Of a DNA stretch of 64,000 nt, positions 8,205 through 17,721 are shown one piece after another. The translations under genes and the position numbers were made by a program. Numbering within the stretch: position 1 is the first letter of the stretch; each line of letters begins with the position of its first letter. The notes under the pieces were generated by a model, which was not told the origin of the DNA, did not search any database, and was given only the letters and a program-made list of their open reading frames with translations. This DNA comes from Novosphingobium jiangmenense (GTDB taxonomy: Bacteria; Pseudomonadota; Alphaproteobacteria; Sphingomonadales; Sphingomonadaceae), in contig NZ_JADQDC010000007.1 in the NCBI RefSeq assembly GCF_015694345.1, forward strand, positions 144,468-208,467. Reading direction: 5' to 3'.

Positions 8205-10676
8205 ATGCTTTCGCTTCGCGAATACCGGAACAAGGCTGACCGGCTTGCTGACTTCCTGCCCTGGGCGGCGCTGATCGCCCCCGGGGTGGTGCTCAACAAG
8301 GACGGCAGCTTCCAGCGGACTGCGCGGTTCCGCGGTCCCGACCTCGACAGCGCCACGCCCGCCGAACTGATCGCGACGACTGCGCGGCTCAACAGTTCGC
8401 TCCGGCGCCTTGGGTCGGGCTGGGCAATTTTCGTGGAAGCGGTGCGCCGTCCCGCACAGGACTACCCCGATAGCGACTTCCCCGACCCCGTCTCGGCCTT
8501 GATCGAAGAGGAACGCGCCGCGCAGTTCGCCGAAGAAGGTGCGCATTTCGAGAGCGCCTACTTCCTCACGTTGTGCTGGATGCCGCCGGCCGAAGACGCG
8601 GCTCTCGCGGAAAGCTGGCTTTACGAGGGCAAGGCCGAGAAGGGCATCAACCCGCACGATCTGCTCGATAGCTTCACAGATCGGACCGATCAGCTCCTGC
8701 GCCTGATCGACGGTTTTGTCCCCGAAGTTCGCTGGCTCGATGACGGCGAAACGCTGACCTACCTCCACAGCTGCATCTCGACCCGCAGCCACCGGGTTCG
8801 CGTCCCGGAAACCCCGATGCACCTCGACGCGCTGCTAGCCGATGAGCCTCTGACCGGCGGGCTCGAGCCGCGTCTCGGCCACGCCCACCTGCGCACCCTG
8901 ACCGTCGTTGGCTTTCCGAGCGCCACATTCCCTGGCCTCCTCGATGAACTCAATCGCCTGGCTTTCGCCTATCGCTGGTCCACCCGGGCGATCATGCTCG
9001 ACAAGACCGACGCCGCCAAGCTGCTCGGCAAGATCCGGCGCCAGTGGTTCGCCAAGCGCAAGTCGGTCGCTGCGATCCTGAAGGAGGTGATGACCAACGA
9101 GGCCTCGGTGCTGGTCGACAGCGATGCCTCAAACAAGGCCGCCGATGCCGATGCGGCGCTGCAGGAACTCGGCGCGGATCACGTCGGGCAGGCCTACGTC
9201 ACCGCGACCGTCACCGTGTGGGACGCGGATCCCGCGCTCGCGGCCGAGAAGCTCCGGCTTGTCGAGAAGGTGATCCAGGGCCGCGATTTCACCGTGATCG
9301 CCGAGGGCATGAACGCGATCGAAGCCTGGCTCGGCTCGCTGCCCGGCCACCTCTACGCCAATGTCCGGCAGCCGCCGATCTCCACCCTCAACCTGGCCCA
9401 CATGATCCCGCTCTCTGCGGTGTGGGCCGGGCCGGAGTGGGATGATCATTTCCGCGCGCCGCCGCTCTTCTACGCCCGGACCGATGGCTCGACCCCGTTC
9501 CGCTTCGCGCTCCATGTCGGCGACGTCGGGCATACGCTGATCGTCGGCCCGACCGGCGCCGGCAAGTCGGTGCTGCTGGCTCTCATGGCGCTCCAGTTCC
9601 GGCGCTATGACCAGGCACAGGTCTTCGCCTTCGATTTCGGCGGATCGATCCGCGCGGCGGCGCTCGCCTGCGGCGGCGACTGGCAGGATCTGGGCTCCAG
9701 CCTTGCCGACGAGAGCGCCGGTGTGGTGCTGTTGCAGCCGCTGGCGCGGATCAACGAGCATGCAGAGCGCAACTGGGCCGCAGAATGGCTACAGGCGATC
9801 CTCAACGCCGAGGGCGTGACCGTCGACCCGGTCACCAAGGAACATCTCTGGTCGGCGCTGACCTCGCTCAGCACGGCGCCCATTGCCGAGCGCACGCTCA
9901 CGGGCCTCGCGGTCCTCCTCCAGTCGCAGGCGCTCAAGCAGGCGCTCGCGCCTTATTGCATTGGTGGTCCTTTCGGCCGGCTGCTCGACGCCGAGGTCGA
10001 ACACCTCGGCAAGACCCGCTTTCAGGCGTTCGAGACCGAAGGCCTGACCGGCTCCGCCGCCGCGCCCGCCGTGCTCTCCTACCTGTTTCACCGCATCGAG
10101 GGCCGCCTCGACGGATCACCCACAATGATCATCATCGATGAAGGCTGGCTCGTGCTCGACAGCCCCGCTTTCTCAGCGCAGTTGCGCGAGTGGCTGAAGA
10201 CGCTGCGCAAGAAGAACGCCAGCGTCGTCTTCGCCACGCAGAGCCTCGCAGACGTGGAGACTAGCGCGATCGCGCCGGCCATCATCGAAAGCTGCCCCAC
10301 CCGCATCTTCCTGCCCAACGAACGCGCTGTGGAGCCGCAGATCCTATCGATCTACCGCCGGTTCGGCCTCAACGACCGGCAAATCGAGATCCTCGCGCGG
10401 GCGACGCCCAAGCGAGACTATTACTGCCAGTCAGCCCGCGGCAATCGCCTGTTCGAGCTGGGTCTCGGCGAGATAGCGCTCGCCTTCACGGCGACCTCTT
10501 CGAAGACCGATCAGCTGACCATCAGCGAACTGACCGAGGCCAATGGCACCGACGGTTTCGCGCGGGCGTGGCTACGCCATCGCGGCCTCGCCTGGGCCGC
10601 CGACATGCTGCCCGTCCCTCGATCCGTTCCCCCAGCCCGAAGCCCCAATCCCCCTTCGGGCCAACCGAAGGAGTGA
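8205..10676 (+). CDS. trbE: Conjugal transfer ATPase TrbE (VirB4-like)
   Basis: 823 aa from the ATG at 8205, five bases after trbD; the open frame upstream is antisense-style overlap and not real. The largest T4SS ATPase, energising pilus biogenesis. Walker A GPTGAGKSVLL lies at about residue 447 and Walker B MIIIDEGWLVL at about 640, followed by VVFATQSLADV. This fits the VirB4 family in length and motif order. The N-terminal half (CagE/TrbE domain) includes LHVGDVGHTLIVG just before the P-loop. Its stop overlaps the upstream in-frame ATG of trbJ. Confidence 0.95.
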   Translation: MLSLREYRNKADRLADFLPWAALIAPGVVLNKDGSFQRTARFRGPDLDSATPAELIATTARLNSSLRRLGSGWAIFVEAVRRPAQDYPDSDFPDPVSALIEEERAAQFAEEGAHFESAYFLTLCWMPPAEDAALAESWLYEGKAEKGINPHDLLDSFTDRTDQLLRLIDGFVPEVRWLDDGETLTYLHSCISTRSHRVRVPETPMHLDALLADEPLTGGLEPRLGHAHLRTLTVVGFPSATFPGLLDELNRLAFAYRWSTRAIMLDKTDAAKLLGKIRRQWFAKRKSVAAILKEVMTNEASVLVDSDASNKAADADAALQELGADHVGQAYVTATVTVWDADPALAAEKLRLVEKVIQGRDFTVIAEGMNAIEAWLGSLPGHLYANVRQPPISTLNLAHMIPLSAVWAGPEWDDHFRAPPLFYARTDGSTPFRFALHVGDVGHTLIVGPTGAGKSVLLALMALQFRRYDQAQVFAFDFGGSIRAAALACGGDWQDLGSSLADESAGVVLLQPLARINEHAERNWAAEWLQAILNAEGVTVDPVTKEHLWSALTSLSTAPIAERTLTGLAVLLQSQALKQALAPYCIGGPFGRLLDAEVEHLGKTRFQAFETEGLTGSAAAPAVLSYLFHRIEGRLDGSPTMIIIDEGWLVLDSPAFSAQLREWLKTLRKKNASVVFATQSLADVETSAIAPAIIESCPTRIFLPNERAVEPQILSIYRRFGLNDRQIEILARATPKRDYYCQSARGNRLFELGLGEIALAFTATSSKTDQLTISELTEANGTDGFARAWLRHRGLAWAADMLPVPRSVPPARSPNPPSGQPKE

Positions 10677-10681
10677 TGACC

Positions 10682-11446
10682 ATGAAGTCCCACCGGTTTT
10701 CCCATGCGATGGCGGCAGGCGCCGCGCTGCTATCGCTGACCGCGACGGCGCTGGTGCCCGCGCCGGCCTACGCGCAGTTCGGCTTTGGCGGGATCGTCTA
10801 CGATCCCACCAACTACGCGCAGAATGTGCTGACCGCCGCCCGCACGCTCGAGCAGATCAACAACCAGATCCGCCAGCTGCAGAACCAGGCCACGTCGCTG
10901 ATCAACGAGGCGCGCAATCTCGCAAGCCTCCCGACCAGTGTCCTCGCGCCGCTCCAACAACAGATCCGCCAGACCCAGCAGCTGCTCGGCCAGGCGCAGC
11001 GGATGGCCTACGACGTCCAGCAGATCCAGACCGAGTTCGCGCGCCAGTACAAGTCCATGGACCTGACCGCGCCGCAGCGCGCGATGGTCGAAGGTGCCGA
11101 GAGCCGCTGGCAGAACAGCGTCGCCGCCTTCGAGGACGCGCTCAAGGTCCAGGCCGGCGCGGTCGCCAACATCGAGGGAACGCGCAGCGCGGTGACCGAT
11201 CTCGTCAGCGCGAGCCAGTCGGCGACCGGTGCGCTGCAGGCCGCCCAGGCCGGCAATCAGCTTCTCGCCGTGCAGTCGCAGCAGCTCGCCGACCTCATCG
11301 CCAGCGTCACCGCGCTCGGCCGGGCGCAGACGCTCGATGCCGCCAACGGCGCTGCAGCCAAGGCGCAAGCCCGCGAACAACTGCGCCGGTTTCTGACGCC
11401 CGGCCGCGGCTACGTCGCAACTTCTGTCCAGATGTTCCGGAACTGA
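10682..11446 (+). CDS. trbJ: Conjugal transfer protein TrbJ (VirB5-like)
   Basis: 254 aa. Start chosen at 10682 because GAAGGAG ends 7 nt before it; the ATG at 10676 sits almost on the ribosome site. A clear signal peptide (positively charged N-terminus, hydrophobic run, cleavage near AYAQ) precedes a mature part rich in Gln/Ala helices (INNQIRQLQNQ, QQQIRQTQQLL), characteristic of the minor pilin TrbJ/VirB5. It acts in the periplasm or at the pilus tip. Confidence 0.92.
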   Translation: MKSHRFSHAMAAGAALLSLTATALVPAPAYAQFGFGGIVYDPTNYAQNVLTAARTLEQINNQIRQLQNQATSLINEARNLASLPTSVLAPLQQQIRQTQQLLGQAQRMAYDVQQIQTEFARQYKSMDLTAPQRAMVEGAESRWQNSVAAFEDALKVQAGAVANIEGTRSAVTDLVSASQSATGALQAAQAGNQLLAVQSQQLADLIASVTALGRAQTLDAANGAAAKAQAREQLRRFLTPGRGYVATSVQMFRN

Positions 11447-11450
11447 GCCG

Positions 11451-11780
11451 ATGGACACCAAGCTCTTCGCGCGGATCGGAGCCGTGGCTTTCGTCGCCAT
11501 CGCGCTCACCATGACCGCGCTCCAGCTGCGCGAAGAGCCTGTGGCGCCCCCGCCCGAGATCGCCATGACCGTCGAGCCCAGGGTGGACCCGCTGCCCGCG
11601 ACGCTCCGACAGTGCGCGGCATCAGGCGAGCAGGCGCTTGCGCCCCCGCTTTGCCGTGCCGCCTGGGTAGAAAAGCGGCGGCGGTTCCTGGGGCAAGCCC
11701 CGAGCGATCCTGATCGGACCATGTCGGCGAGCGCAATGGCCTCGGCATCCGCCCAATCCCAACCTGGAATCGGAGAGTAG
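11451..11780 (+). CDS. trbK: Putative entry-exclusion protein TrbK-like
   Basis: A 109-aa protein with one N-terminal hydrophobic segment (about residues 8-24) and a low-complexity C-terminus. A central CxxxxxxxxxxPLCRAAWVEKRRRF segment matches the short TrbK-alt proteins found between trbJ and trbL in ICE-type operons. Those are thought to block redundant transfer into cells already holding the element. It is not a lipoprotein here: there is no lipobox. The name rests mainly on position and the conserved Cys/Trp segment. Confidence 0.75.
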   Translation: MDTKLFARIGAVAFVAIALTMTALQLREEPVAPPPEIAMTVEPRVDPLPATLRQCAASGEQALAPPLCRAAWVEKRRRFLGQAPSDPDRTMSASAMASASAQSQPGIGE

Positions 11781-11781
11781 C

Positions 11782-13098
11782 ATGGGTGGCACCGGCGTCG
11801 TCGACCGCTTCCTCGACATCTTCTCCCGCTACATCGACAGCGGATTCGGCCTGCTCCACGGCGAGGTCGCGTTCATCGCGACCACGCTGATCGTCATCGA
11901 CGTGACGCTCGCGGCGCTGTTCTGGTCGTGGGGCGAGAACGACGATGTCATCGCCCGGCTCGTCAAGAAGACCCTGTTCGTCGGCGCCTTCGCCTACATC
12001 ATCGGCAACTGGAACAACCTCGCCCGGATCATCTTCGAGAGCTTCGCAGGCCTGGGTCTCAAGGCCAGCGGCACGGGCTTCTCGACCGCCGAACTCCTGC
12101 AACCGGGCCGGGTCGCGCAGGTCGGACTCGATGCCGCGCACCCGCTGCTGGATTCGATCTCGGACCTCATGGGTTTCGTCAGCTTCTTCGAGAACTTCCT
12201 CCAGATCGTGATCCTGCTGGTCGCGTGGGCGATCGTGATCATCGCCTTCTTCATCCTCTCGATCCAGCTGTTCATCACGCTCATCGAATTCAAGCTGACT
12301 ACGCTCTGCGGCTTCGTGCTCATCCCCTTTGGCCTGTTCGGCAAGACCGCCTTCATGGCCGAGCGCGTTCTTGGAAACGTCATCTCCTCCGGTATCAAAG
12401 TGCTGGTCCTCGCGGTAATCGTGGGGATCGGCTCAACGATCTTCTCCGAGTTCACCAGCGCGATTACTGGCGAGCCGACCATCGAAGACGCGCTCTCGAT
12501 CGTGCTCGCGAGCCTCGCTCTGCTCGGCCTCGGCATCTTCGGTCCCGGCATCGCCAATGGCATCGTTTCCGGCGGCCCGCAGCTGGGCGCAGGCGGCGCC
12601 GCCGGAACCGCGCTGCTCGCTGGCGGTGCGGCCGCGGGCGCGGTCGCAGGCGCCCGCATTGCGGGCGGCGCCGTGGCCAGCGCTGCCTCCAACGTTGCCC
12701 AAGGCACCTCCCGTGCCGCAGGCGGGGCGACCATGGCTTATGCCATGGGCTCAGCCGGCAAGTCCGGTGCAGCAGCAGTCGGGTCTGGGATGGCAGCCGC
12801 CGGCGAGGCCGCCATTGGTGCAGCGGCATCGCCGCTCCGCAATGCCGGCAGTTCCCTGCGCCAGTCGTTCCGCGACGGCAGCCGCGCCGCCGTCACCAAC
12901 ATGGGTGGCAGCATCACCTCCGGACCGAACACCCCGCCAACGCCGCCGGAAGGCGCCGATCAGGGACAGCCTGCCTGGGCCAAGGCGATGAAGGACCGCC
13001 AGACCCTGACGCACGGCGCCACGATCGCGGCTCACACCCTGAAGGCCAGCGACGGCCACGGGGGCGGCGCTTCCATCGACGTTAGCGAAAAGGACTGA
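11782..13098 (+). CDS. trbL: Conjugal transfer membrane protein TrbL (VirB6-like)
   Basis: A 438-aa polytopic protein. Hydrophobic segments lie at about residues 30-50, 65-80, 140-170, 175-195, 205-225 and 235-260. A long Gly/Ala-rich tail (about residues 265-345) and a disordered Pro/Gly-rich C-terminus follow. This layout is typical of TrbL/VirB6, which forms part of the inner-membrane channel. It starts 1 base after trbK and ends 5 bases before trbF. Confidence 0.93.
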   Translation: MGGTGVVDRFLDIFSRYIDSGFGLLHGEVAFIATTLIVIDVTLAALFWSWGENDDVIARLVKKTLFVGAFAYIIGNWNNLARIIFESFAGLGLKASGTGFSTAELLQPGRVAQVGLDAAHPLLDSISDLMGFVSFFENFLQIVILLVAWAIVIIAFFILSIQLFITLIEFKLTTLCGFVLIPFGLFGKTAFMAERVLGNVISSGIKVLVLAVIVGIGSTIFSEFTSAITGEPTIEDALSIVLASLALLGLGIFGPGIANGIVSGGPQLGAGGAAGTALLAGGAAAGAVAGARIAGGAVASAASNVAQGTSRAAGGATMAYAMGSAGKSGAAAVGSGMAAAGEAAIGAAASPLRNAGSSLRQSFRDGSRAAVTNMGGSITSGPNTPPTPPEGADQGQPAWAKAMKDRQTLTHGATIAAHTLKASDGHGGGASIDVSEKD

Positions 13099-13103
13099 CA
13101 GGC

Positions 13104-13787
13104 ATGTTTCGACGCCCCTCCATCCGTTACGGCAGGACGCCAGAACCCGAAACGCCGTACCAGCGCGCAACGCAGGTCTGGGATGACCGCATCGGCTCCG
13201 CCCGGGTCCAGGCACGCAGTTGGCGGCTCGCTTTCTTCGGCGCGCTCGGCCTTTCGACTTGTCTCACCGGCGGGATCATCTGGCAGGGCGCACGCGGTTC
13301 GATCGTTCCATGGGTTGTCGAGGTCGACAAGCTTGGAGCCGCGCAGGCCGTTGCCCCCGCCGACGTCGCCTACACCCCCAATGACCCGCAGATCGCGTTC
13401 CATCTCGCGCGGTTCATCGAGGAGGTCCGCTCCATTCCGGACGACCCCATCGTCGTGCGGCAAAACTGGCTCAGGGCTTACGACTTCGCCTCAGACAAGG
13501 GCGCCCTTGCGCTCAATGACTATGCGCGGACCAACGATCCCTTCGCCCTGATCGGCAAGGAACAGGTCGGCGTCGACGTCACCAGCGTGATCCGGGCCTC
13601 GCCGACGAGCTTCCGTATCGCCTGGGTTGAGCGCCGTTACCGAGACGGCAGCCTTGCCGACACGAGCCGCTGGACCGCGATCCTCTCGATCGTCGTCCAG
13701 CCCCCGCGCACCCCCGATGCCGTTCGCAAGAACCCGCTCGGCATCTTCGTCAACGCCATCAACTGGTCGAAGGAACTTGGATCATGA
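13104..13787 (+). CDS. trbF: Conjugal transfer protein TrbF (VirB8-like)
   Basis: 227 aa with a cytoplasmic N-terminus (TPYQRATQVWDDRIGSAR, a conserved TrbF feature), one transmembrane helix (about residues 40-62) and a periplasmic NTF2-like VirB8 domain (WVVEVD..., WAEVERRYRDGS-like strand, then PRTPDAVRKNPLGIFVNAINW at the C-terminus). It connects inner-membrane and outer-membrane parts of the T4SS. Its stop overlaps the trbG start by 4 bases. Confidence 0.94.
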   Translation: MFRRPSIRYGRTPEPETPYQRATQVWDDRIGSARVQARSWRLAFFGALGLSTCLTGGIIWQGARGSIVPWVVEVDKLGAAQAVAPADVAYTPNDPQIAFHLARFIEEVRSIPDDPIVVRQNWLRAYDFASDKGALALNDYARTNDPFALIGKEQVGVDVTSVIRASPTSFRIAWVERRYRDGSLADTSRWTAILSIVVQPPRTPDAVRKNPLGIFVNAINWSKELGS

Positions 13788-14791
13788 TTGCAAATGCTCG
13801 CGGGGCACGCCGTGCCCTCGTGGCCGTGCTCGCAGCGAGCACGGCGCTCGCCGCGCCTGCGCTGGCGCAGGATCCTGCCGTGGCGGGTGCCGGCTCGCAG
13901 GCCAACTCGCCCGAACCGCAGATTGTCGCGATCCCGGTGCCGCTTCCGCTGCCCGGTCAACTCAAATCCCTTCCGCCGGCGGCTGCCCCCACCGCCGCGG
14001 GCCGCTCCCATCCATCCCAGGCTCGCCCCGCGCCGCGGGACAGGGTGGGAGCGGCGAATGAAGCAGCCCGGATCCAGCCCGAGCGCACCGGCTTCCTCAA
14101 CGCGATCCAGCTTTATCCCTGGACCGAGGGGGCGCTTTATCAGGTCTACGCCAAGCCCGGGCAGGTCACAGACATCGCCCTGCAGGAGGGCGAGCAACTG
14201 GTTGGATCGGGGCCTGTCGCAGCGGGCGACACGGTGCGCTGGATGATCGGCGATACGGTCAGCGGCATCGGCACAACGGCCCGCGTCCACATCCTGGTCA
14301 AGCCGATACGTCCCGACATCGCCACCAACCTCGTGATCAATACGGACCGGCGCACCTATCACCTCGAACTTCGCGCCAACCCCTCGGTCTACATGGCCTC
14401 GGTCTCTTGGACCTATCCGCAGGACCAGCTTATCGCGCTCCGCCTCGCCCGCGCTGAAGCCGAGCGCGCCGCGCCCGTCGCCGCAGGCCTCGACCTCGCC
14501 AGCCTCAACTTCCGCTACACGATAGATGGCGACCGGCCGGACTGGCGCCCGCTGCGCGCCTTCGATGACGGCGTCCGCGTTTTCGTCGAATTTCCGGAAA
14601 GCGTCGCACAGGGCGAATTGCCGCCCCTGTTCGTGATCGGCGCGAAGGGTGAAGCCGAGCTCGTGAACTACCGGGTCGCCGGCCGCTACATGATCGTCGA
14701 CCGCCTGTTTGCCGCCGCCGAACTGCGGCTTGGCGGCCGCAAGGGTCAGCAGACCGTGCGGATCACGGTCAATCGGCGGAGGCGGGCATGA
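13784..14791 (+). CDS. trbG: Conjugal transfer protein TrbG (VirB9-like)
   Basis: 335 aa with a signal peptide (ALVAVLAASTALAAPALAQ) and a proline-rich linker. The VirB9/CagX domain includes YPWTEGALYQVYAKPGQVTDIALQ-like strands, a RTYHLELRA segment and a C-terminal NYRVAGRYMIVDRLF motif. VirB9 proteins form the outer-membrane core complex with TrbI. Translationally coupled to trbF upstream and to trbI downstream (4-base overlap). Confidence 0.94.
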   Translation: MIANARGARRALVAVLAASTALAAPALAQDPAVAGAGSQANSPEPQIVAIPVPLPLPGQLKSLPPAAAPTAAGRSHPSQARPAPRDRVGAANEAARIQPERTGFLNAIQLYPWTEGALYQVYAKPGQVTDIALQEGEQLVGSGPVAAGDTVRWMIGDTVSGIGTTARVHILVKPIRPDIATNLVINTDRRTYHLELRANPSVYMASVSWTYPQDQLIALRLARAEAERAAPVAAGLDLASLNFRYTIDGDRPDWRPLRAFDDGVRVFVEFPESVAQGELPPLFVIGAKGEAELVNYRVAGRYMIVDRLFAAAELRLGGRKGQQTVRITVNRRRRA

Positions 14792-15972
14792 CCGATCTGG
14801 CCGTCAACGAGGGCACCGAACCTGCATCGGCCGACCCGGAGCATGCGGTCCGGCTTCGCGGCGATCCTCCGCGCGTGATGCGGCTGTCGCGCAAGGCGAT
14901 CGGCATTGCGTCTGCCTGCGGCTTTGCCGTCGTCGGAGGCGCGCTGATCTATGCGCTGCAGCCGCAGGGGCGGAAGGACAACACCGAGCTTTATAACACC
15001 GACAAGCCTGCGGTTGCCGACAGCCTTGCAGATGCGCCCAAGGACTATGGCCAGGTCCCCAAGCTGGGTCCGCCTCTGCCGGGCGATCTCGGGCGTCCAA
15101 TCCTTGATGCGCAGCGGCGCGGCGACATTGCCGCGCTGCCGCCTGCCGGGGCTTTGCCGCCGAACCCGCCGGTTGCGACCGCCGATGTTGCCCGCCAGCG
15201 CATGGTGCAGGAACGCGAAGCCGCGCGCGGCAGCCGTCTGTTCTTTGGCGGCAGCACCTCGAGCGCAGCTATGGCCGCCGCCGCCCCCGAGCCAAATCTA
15301 CCAGCTGCGACGCCATCAGCCGCACCGCAGACTGAGGCCGTGCGCAAGCAGGCCTTTCTCGATCGGACCAGCGACCGGCGCACCGTTTCTGGCGAGCGAC
15401 TGACGGGGCTCGCCGCCGCGTCGATCCTGCAGGCTGGCTCGGTCATTCCGGCGGCACTCATCACCGGAATCCGTTCGGATCTCCCCGGGTTCGTCACCGC
15501 GCAGGTAACGCAGAATGTTTACGACAGCCCGACCGGGCGTGTCCTGCTGATCCCCCAAGGGTCGCGTCTGATCGGAGACTACGACGCCGATGTCGCATTC
15601 GGGCAGAGCCGGGTGCTGCTCGCCTGGAACCGGCTGATCCTGCCAGATGGACGCTCGATCGTGCTCGAACGCCAACCCGCCTCCGATCCCTCCGGCTTCG
15701 CCGGCCTCCAGGATGGGACCGACTACCACTGGGGCAGCGTGTTCAAGGCTGCGCTGGTTTCAACATTGCTCGGCGCTGGTTCGGAAATGGGGGCTGGCAA
15801 CGACAGCGATCTGACCCGCGCCGTCCGGCGCGGCACGAAGGACAGCATAACCCGCGCCGGCGAACAGATTGTCAGCCGCGAACTCAATGTGCGTCCGACC
15901 CTGACGATCCGGCCCGGCTTTCCGGTGCGTGTGCTAGTGACCCGCGACCTGGTGCTGGGAGGCGGGCAATGA
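14788..15972 (+). CDS. trbI: Conjugal transfer protein TrbI (VirB10-like)
   Basis: A 394-aa protein with a single N-terminal membrane segment (about residues 34-54), a long Pro/Ala-rich periplasmic linker, and a C-terminal VirB10 beta-barrel. The barrel carries GSVIPAALITGIRSDLPG, YDSPTGRVLLIPQGSRLIG and a final PGFPVRVLVTRDLVL. It spans both membranes in the T4SS core. The stop overlaps the next small gene by 4 bases. Confidence 0.95.
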   Translation: MTDLAVNEGTEPASADPEHAVRLRGDPPRVMRLSRKAIGIASACGFAVVGGALIYALQPQGRKDNTELYNTDKPAVADSLADAPKDYGQVPKLGPPLPGDLGRPILDAQRRGDIAALPPAGALPPNPPVATADVARQRMVQEREAARGSRLFFGGSTSSAAMAAAAPEPNLPAATPSAAPQTEAVRKQAFLDRTSDRRTVSGERLTGLAAASILQAGSVIPAALITGIRSDLPGFVTAQVTQNVYDSPTGRVLLIPQGSRLIGDYDADVAFGQSRVLLAWNRLILPDGRSIVLERQPASDPSGFAGLQDGTDYHWGSVFKAALVSTLLGAGSEMGAGNDSDLTRAVRRGTKDSITRAGEQIVSRELNVRPTLTIRPGFPVRVLVTRDLVLGGGQ

Positions 15973-16196
15973 CGCGGCTAAAGCTGTCCGACCTTGCGGA
16001 CGAGAAGCCAGTGAGGCTGACGGTCGAGGTGTCGGCACGGTTGCACCGGGAACTGCTGGCCTATGCCGCCGTCCTGAATGGCGGCGAAGCCAGAGGTGCG
16101 CCGGCCCCCGAGCGATTGATCGCGCCGATGATCGAGCGGTTCATTGCAACCGACCGAAGCTTCGCGAAATCCCGCCGCTCGGCTCAGCCTGGGTAG
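15969..16196 (+). CDS. DUF2274-family small protein at the end of the trb operon
   Basis: 75 aa, mostly helical, starting inside the trbI stop (ATGA). The KLSDLADEKPVRLTVEVSARLHRELLAYA segment is characteristic of the DUF2274 family, which regularly closes trb operons in integrative elements. The function is unknown; the fold suggests a ribbon-helix-helix-like DNA-binding protein, which is only a guess. Its 3' end overlaps the convergent LysR gene by 13 bases. Confidence 0.85.
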   Translation: MTRLKLSDLADEKPVRLTVEVSARLHRELLAYAAVLNGGEARGAPAPERLIAPMIERFIATDRSFAKSRRSAQPG

Positions 16197-17080
16197 CGCT
16201 CCTCGATCAGTTTGAAAAAGCGCTGCAATGCCGGGTTTCCATTATCATCGCGCCAATAGAGCGCATATTCTAGCCGGGCAGGCCCCACAGGGTCATAGAT
16301 CTCGCGGAACCTGAGCTCCGGCCAGGCGATGCCCTGCGAAGCTTCGGTGGCTATCGTGATGAAGCGTTTGGCCGTAACCATGCTCAATACGCTCTCAAGG
16401 CTTGTATCCTGGTATATGATGGCTGGCCGATAGCCTTGCTCGGTGAGGCGCGCGGAAAGTAGATAGCCCAAGATCGGACCAACTCCGGCGGTTGGAACTA
16501 CGAACACCTCTCTGCGCAGGTCCTGCCAGTAAATCCGCTCTCGCTCTGCCAGGGCATGGTCGGGCAGCAGAACGGCAAACAATCGCTCCGACCATAACGG
16601 GCGAGACTTAACGCCGGAATCGACGACGCCAATGGGCGCGATGGCAACGTCGATCGTCCTGGATTGCAATCCGTGGAGGAGCTTTTCCGGACCCGCTTCA
16701 ATACCGTCGAACTGGACGTCCGGAAAACGGGTCAGGTAATCGGTGAACGCAAGCTTGAGGTTGCCGGATGCCAATGGCGAGCAGTACCCGACGGCTATTC
16801 GTCCCTGCAGGCCATAGCTGACGTTGCGGGCTGTGGTCTGGAGGTTGTCGACATCAGTAACGATGCGACGCGCTTGTTCGATGAAGACACGGCCGTTTTC
16901 AGTCGGCTCTGCACCTCTGGTGGTACGTTCGAAAAGTTTGATGCCCAGCTGTTCCTCTAACTGCAAGACCCGTCGGCTAAGGGTTGACTGCTTCAGATTT
17001 AGCGCGGCTGCTGCTCGCGAGAAGCTCTGAGTATCTGCAGTCATTACCGCGTAACGGAGTTGTCGAAGTTCCACCGCCAC
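16184..17080 (-). CDS. LysR-family transcriptional regulator
   Basis: 298 aa. Residues 1-60 are a standard LysR helix-turn-helix (LRQLRYAVMTADTQSFSRAAAALN, STLSRRVLQLEEQLGIKLFERT), and the rest is a periplasmic-binding-protein-like effector domain. The start is GTG; a second in-frame GTG two codons later is also possible. It begins only 2 bases after the stop of the CoA-transferase B gene, so it may be co-transcribed with the catabolic operon and sense one of its intermediates. The usual divergent LysR arrangement is absent. Confidence 0.9.
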   Translation of the reverse strand: MAVELRQLRYAVMTADTQSFSRAAAALNLKQSTLSRRVLQLEEQLGIKLFERTTRGAEPTENGRVFIEQARRIVTDVDNLQTTARNVSYGLQGRIAVGYCSPLASGNLKLAFTDYLTRFPDVQFDGIEAGPEKLLHGLQSRTIDVAIAPIGVVDSGVKSRPLWSERLFAVLLPDHALAERERIYWQDLRREVFVVPTAGVGPILGYLLSARLTEQGYRPAIIYQDTSLESVLSMVTAKRFITIATEASQGIAWPELRFREIYDPVGPARLEYALYWRDDNGNPALQRFFKLIEERYPG

Positions 17081-17082
17081 AA

Positions 17083-17721
17083 TCAGCCATTTGAAAAATT
17101 GGCAGGCGTGTACGCAATCAATTGTTCCATAGTCACCCCAGGAGCTAAATCGACCAGCCTGAAGAATGAACTGTGATCGGGGCGCTCAAACACCGCCCAA
17201 TTGGTCACGATCATGTCGACGACGTTCGTACCAGTTAGCGGCAGGGTGCACCTTCGAACGAACTTCGGGCTGCCGTCCTTGGCACAATGCTCCATCACGA
17301 CGATGATTTTCCGGACACCCGCTACGAGATCCATCGCGCCGCCCATGCCCTTGATCATCTTGCCGGGCACCATCCAGTTGGCGATGTCGCCGTTCTCGGC
17401 CACTTCCATCGCGCCCAAGACGGTCAGGTCGATGTGCCCTCCGCGGATCATCGCGAAGCTCTGCGCGCTGTCGAAATAGGCCGAATGCGGCAGTTCGCTG
17501 ATCGTCTGCTTGCCCGCGTTGATGAGGTCGGGGTCTTCCTCGCCCTCCAACGGGAAGGGCCCGATGCCGAGCATGCCATTCTCGCTCTGCAGCGTGACGG
17601 TCATGCCTGCGGGAATGTGGTTCGCCACCAGCGTCGGGATGCCGATGCCGAGGTTCACATAGAAGCCGTCCTGAAGTTCGCGCGCGGCGCGGGCGGCCAT
17701 TTGATCGCGAGTCCAGCCCAT
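17083..17721 (-). CDS. scoB: 3-oxoacid CoA-transferase subunit B (SCOT-type)
   Basis: 212 aa. The catalytic glutamate lies in the SENGMLG motif (about residue 49), and [16 protein letters not shown] is the family N-terminal signature. It transfers CoA from succinyl-CoA to acetoacetate or a related 3-oxoacid. It overlaps the A subunit stop codon, with ATG at 17721 or GTG at 17724. Within this catabolic block it would activate acetoacetate released by the fumarylacetoacetase-like hydrolase. These two CoA-transferase genes look higher in GC than the genes just upstream, suggesting a separate origin. Confidence 0.92.
   Translation of the reverse strand: MGWTRDQMAARAARELQDGFYVNLGIGIPTLVANHIPAGMTVTLQSENGMLGIGPFPLEGEEDPDLINAGKQTISELPHSAYFDSAQSFAMIRGGHIDLTVLGAMEVAENGDIANWMVPGKMIKGMGGAMDLVAGVRKIIVVMEHCAKDGSPKFVRRCTLPLTGTNVVDMIVTNWAVFERPDHSSFFRLVDLAPGVTMEQLIAYTPANFSNG

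Noticed and set aside
11928..13085. Arg-rich open frame overlapping trbL in another frame
   Set aside because: Composition is typical of a shifted high-GC frame and the TrbL frame carries the known motifs.
16184..16196. Overlap of the DUF2274 and LysR genes as a sign of an error
   Set aside because: A 13-base convergent overlap is common and both proteins keep complete family features.
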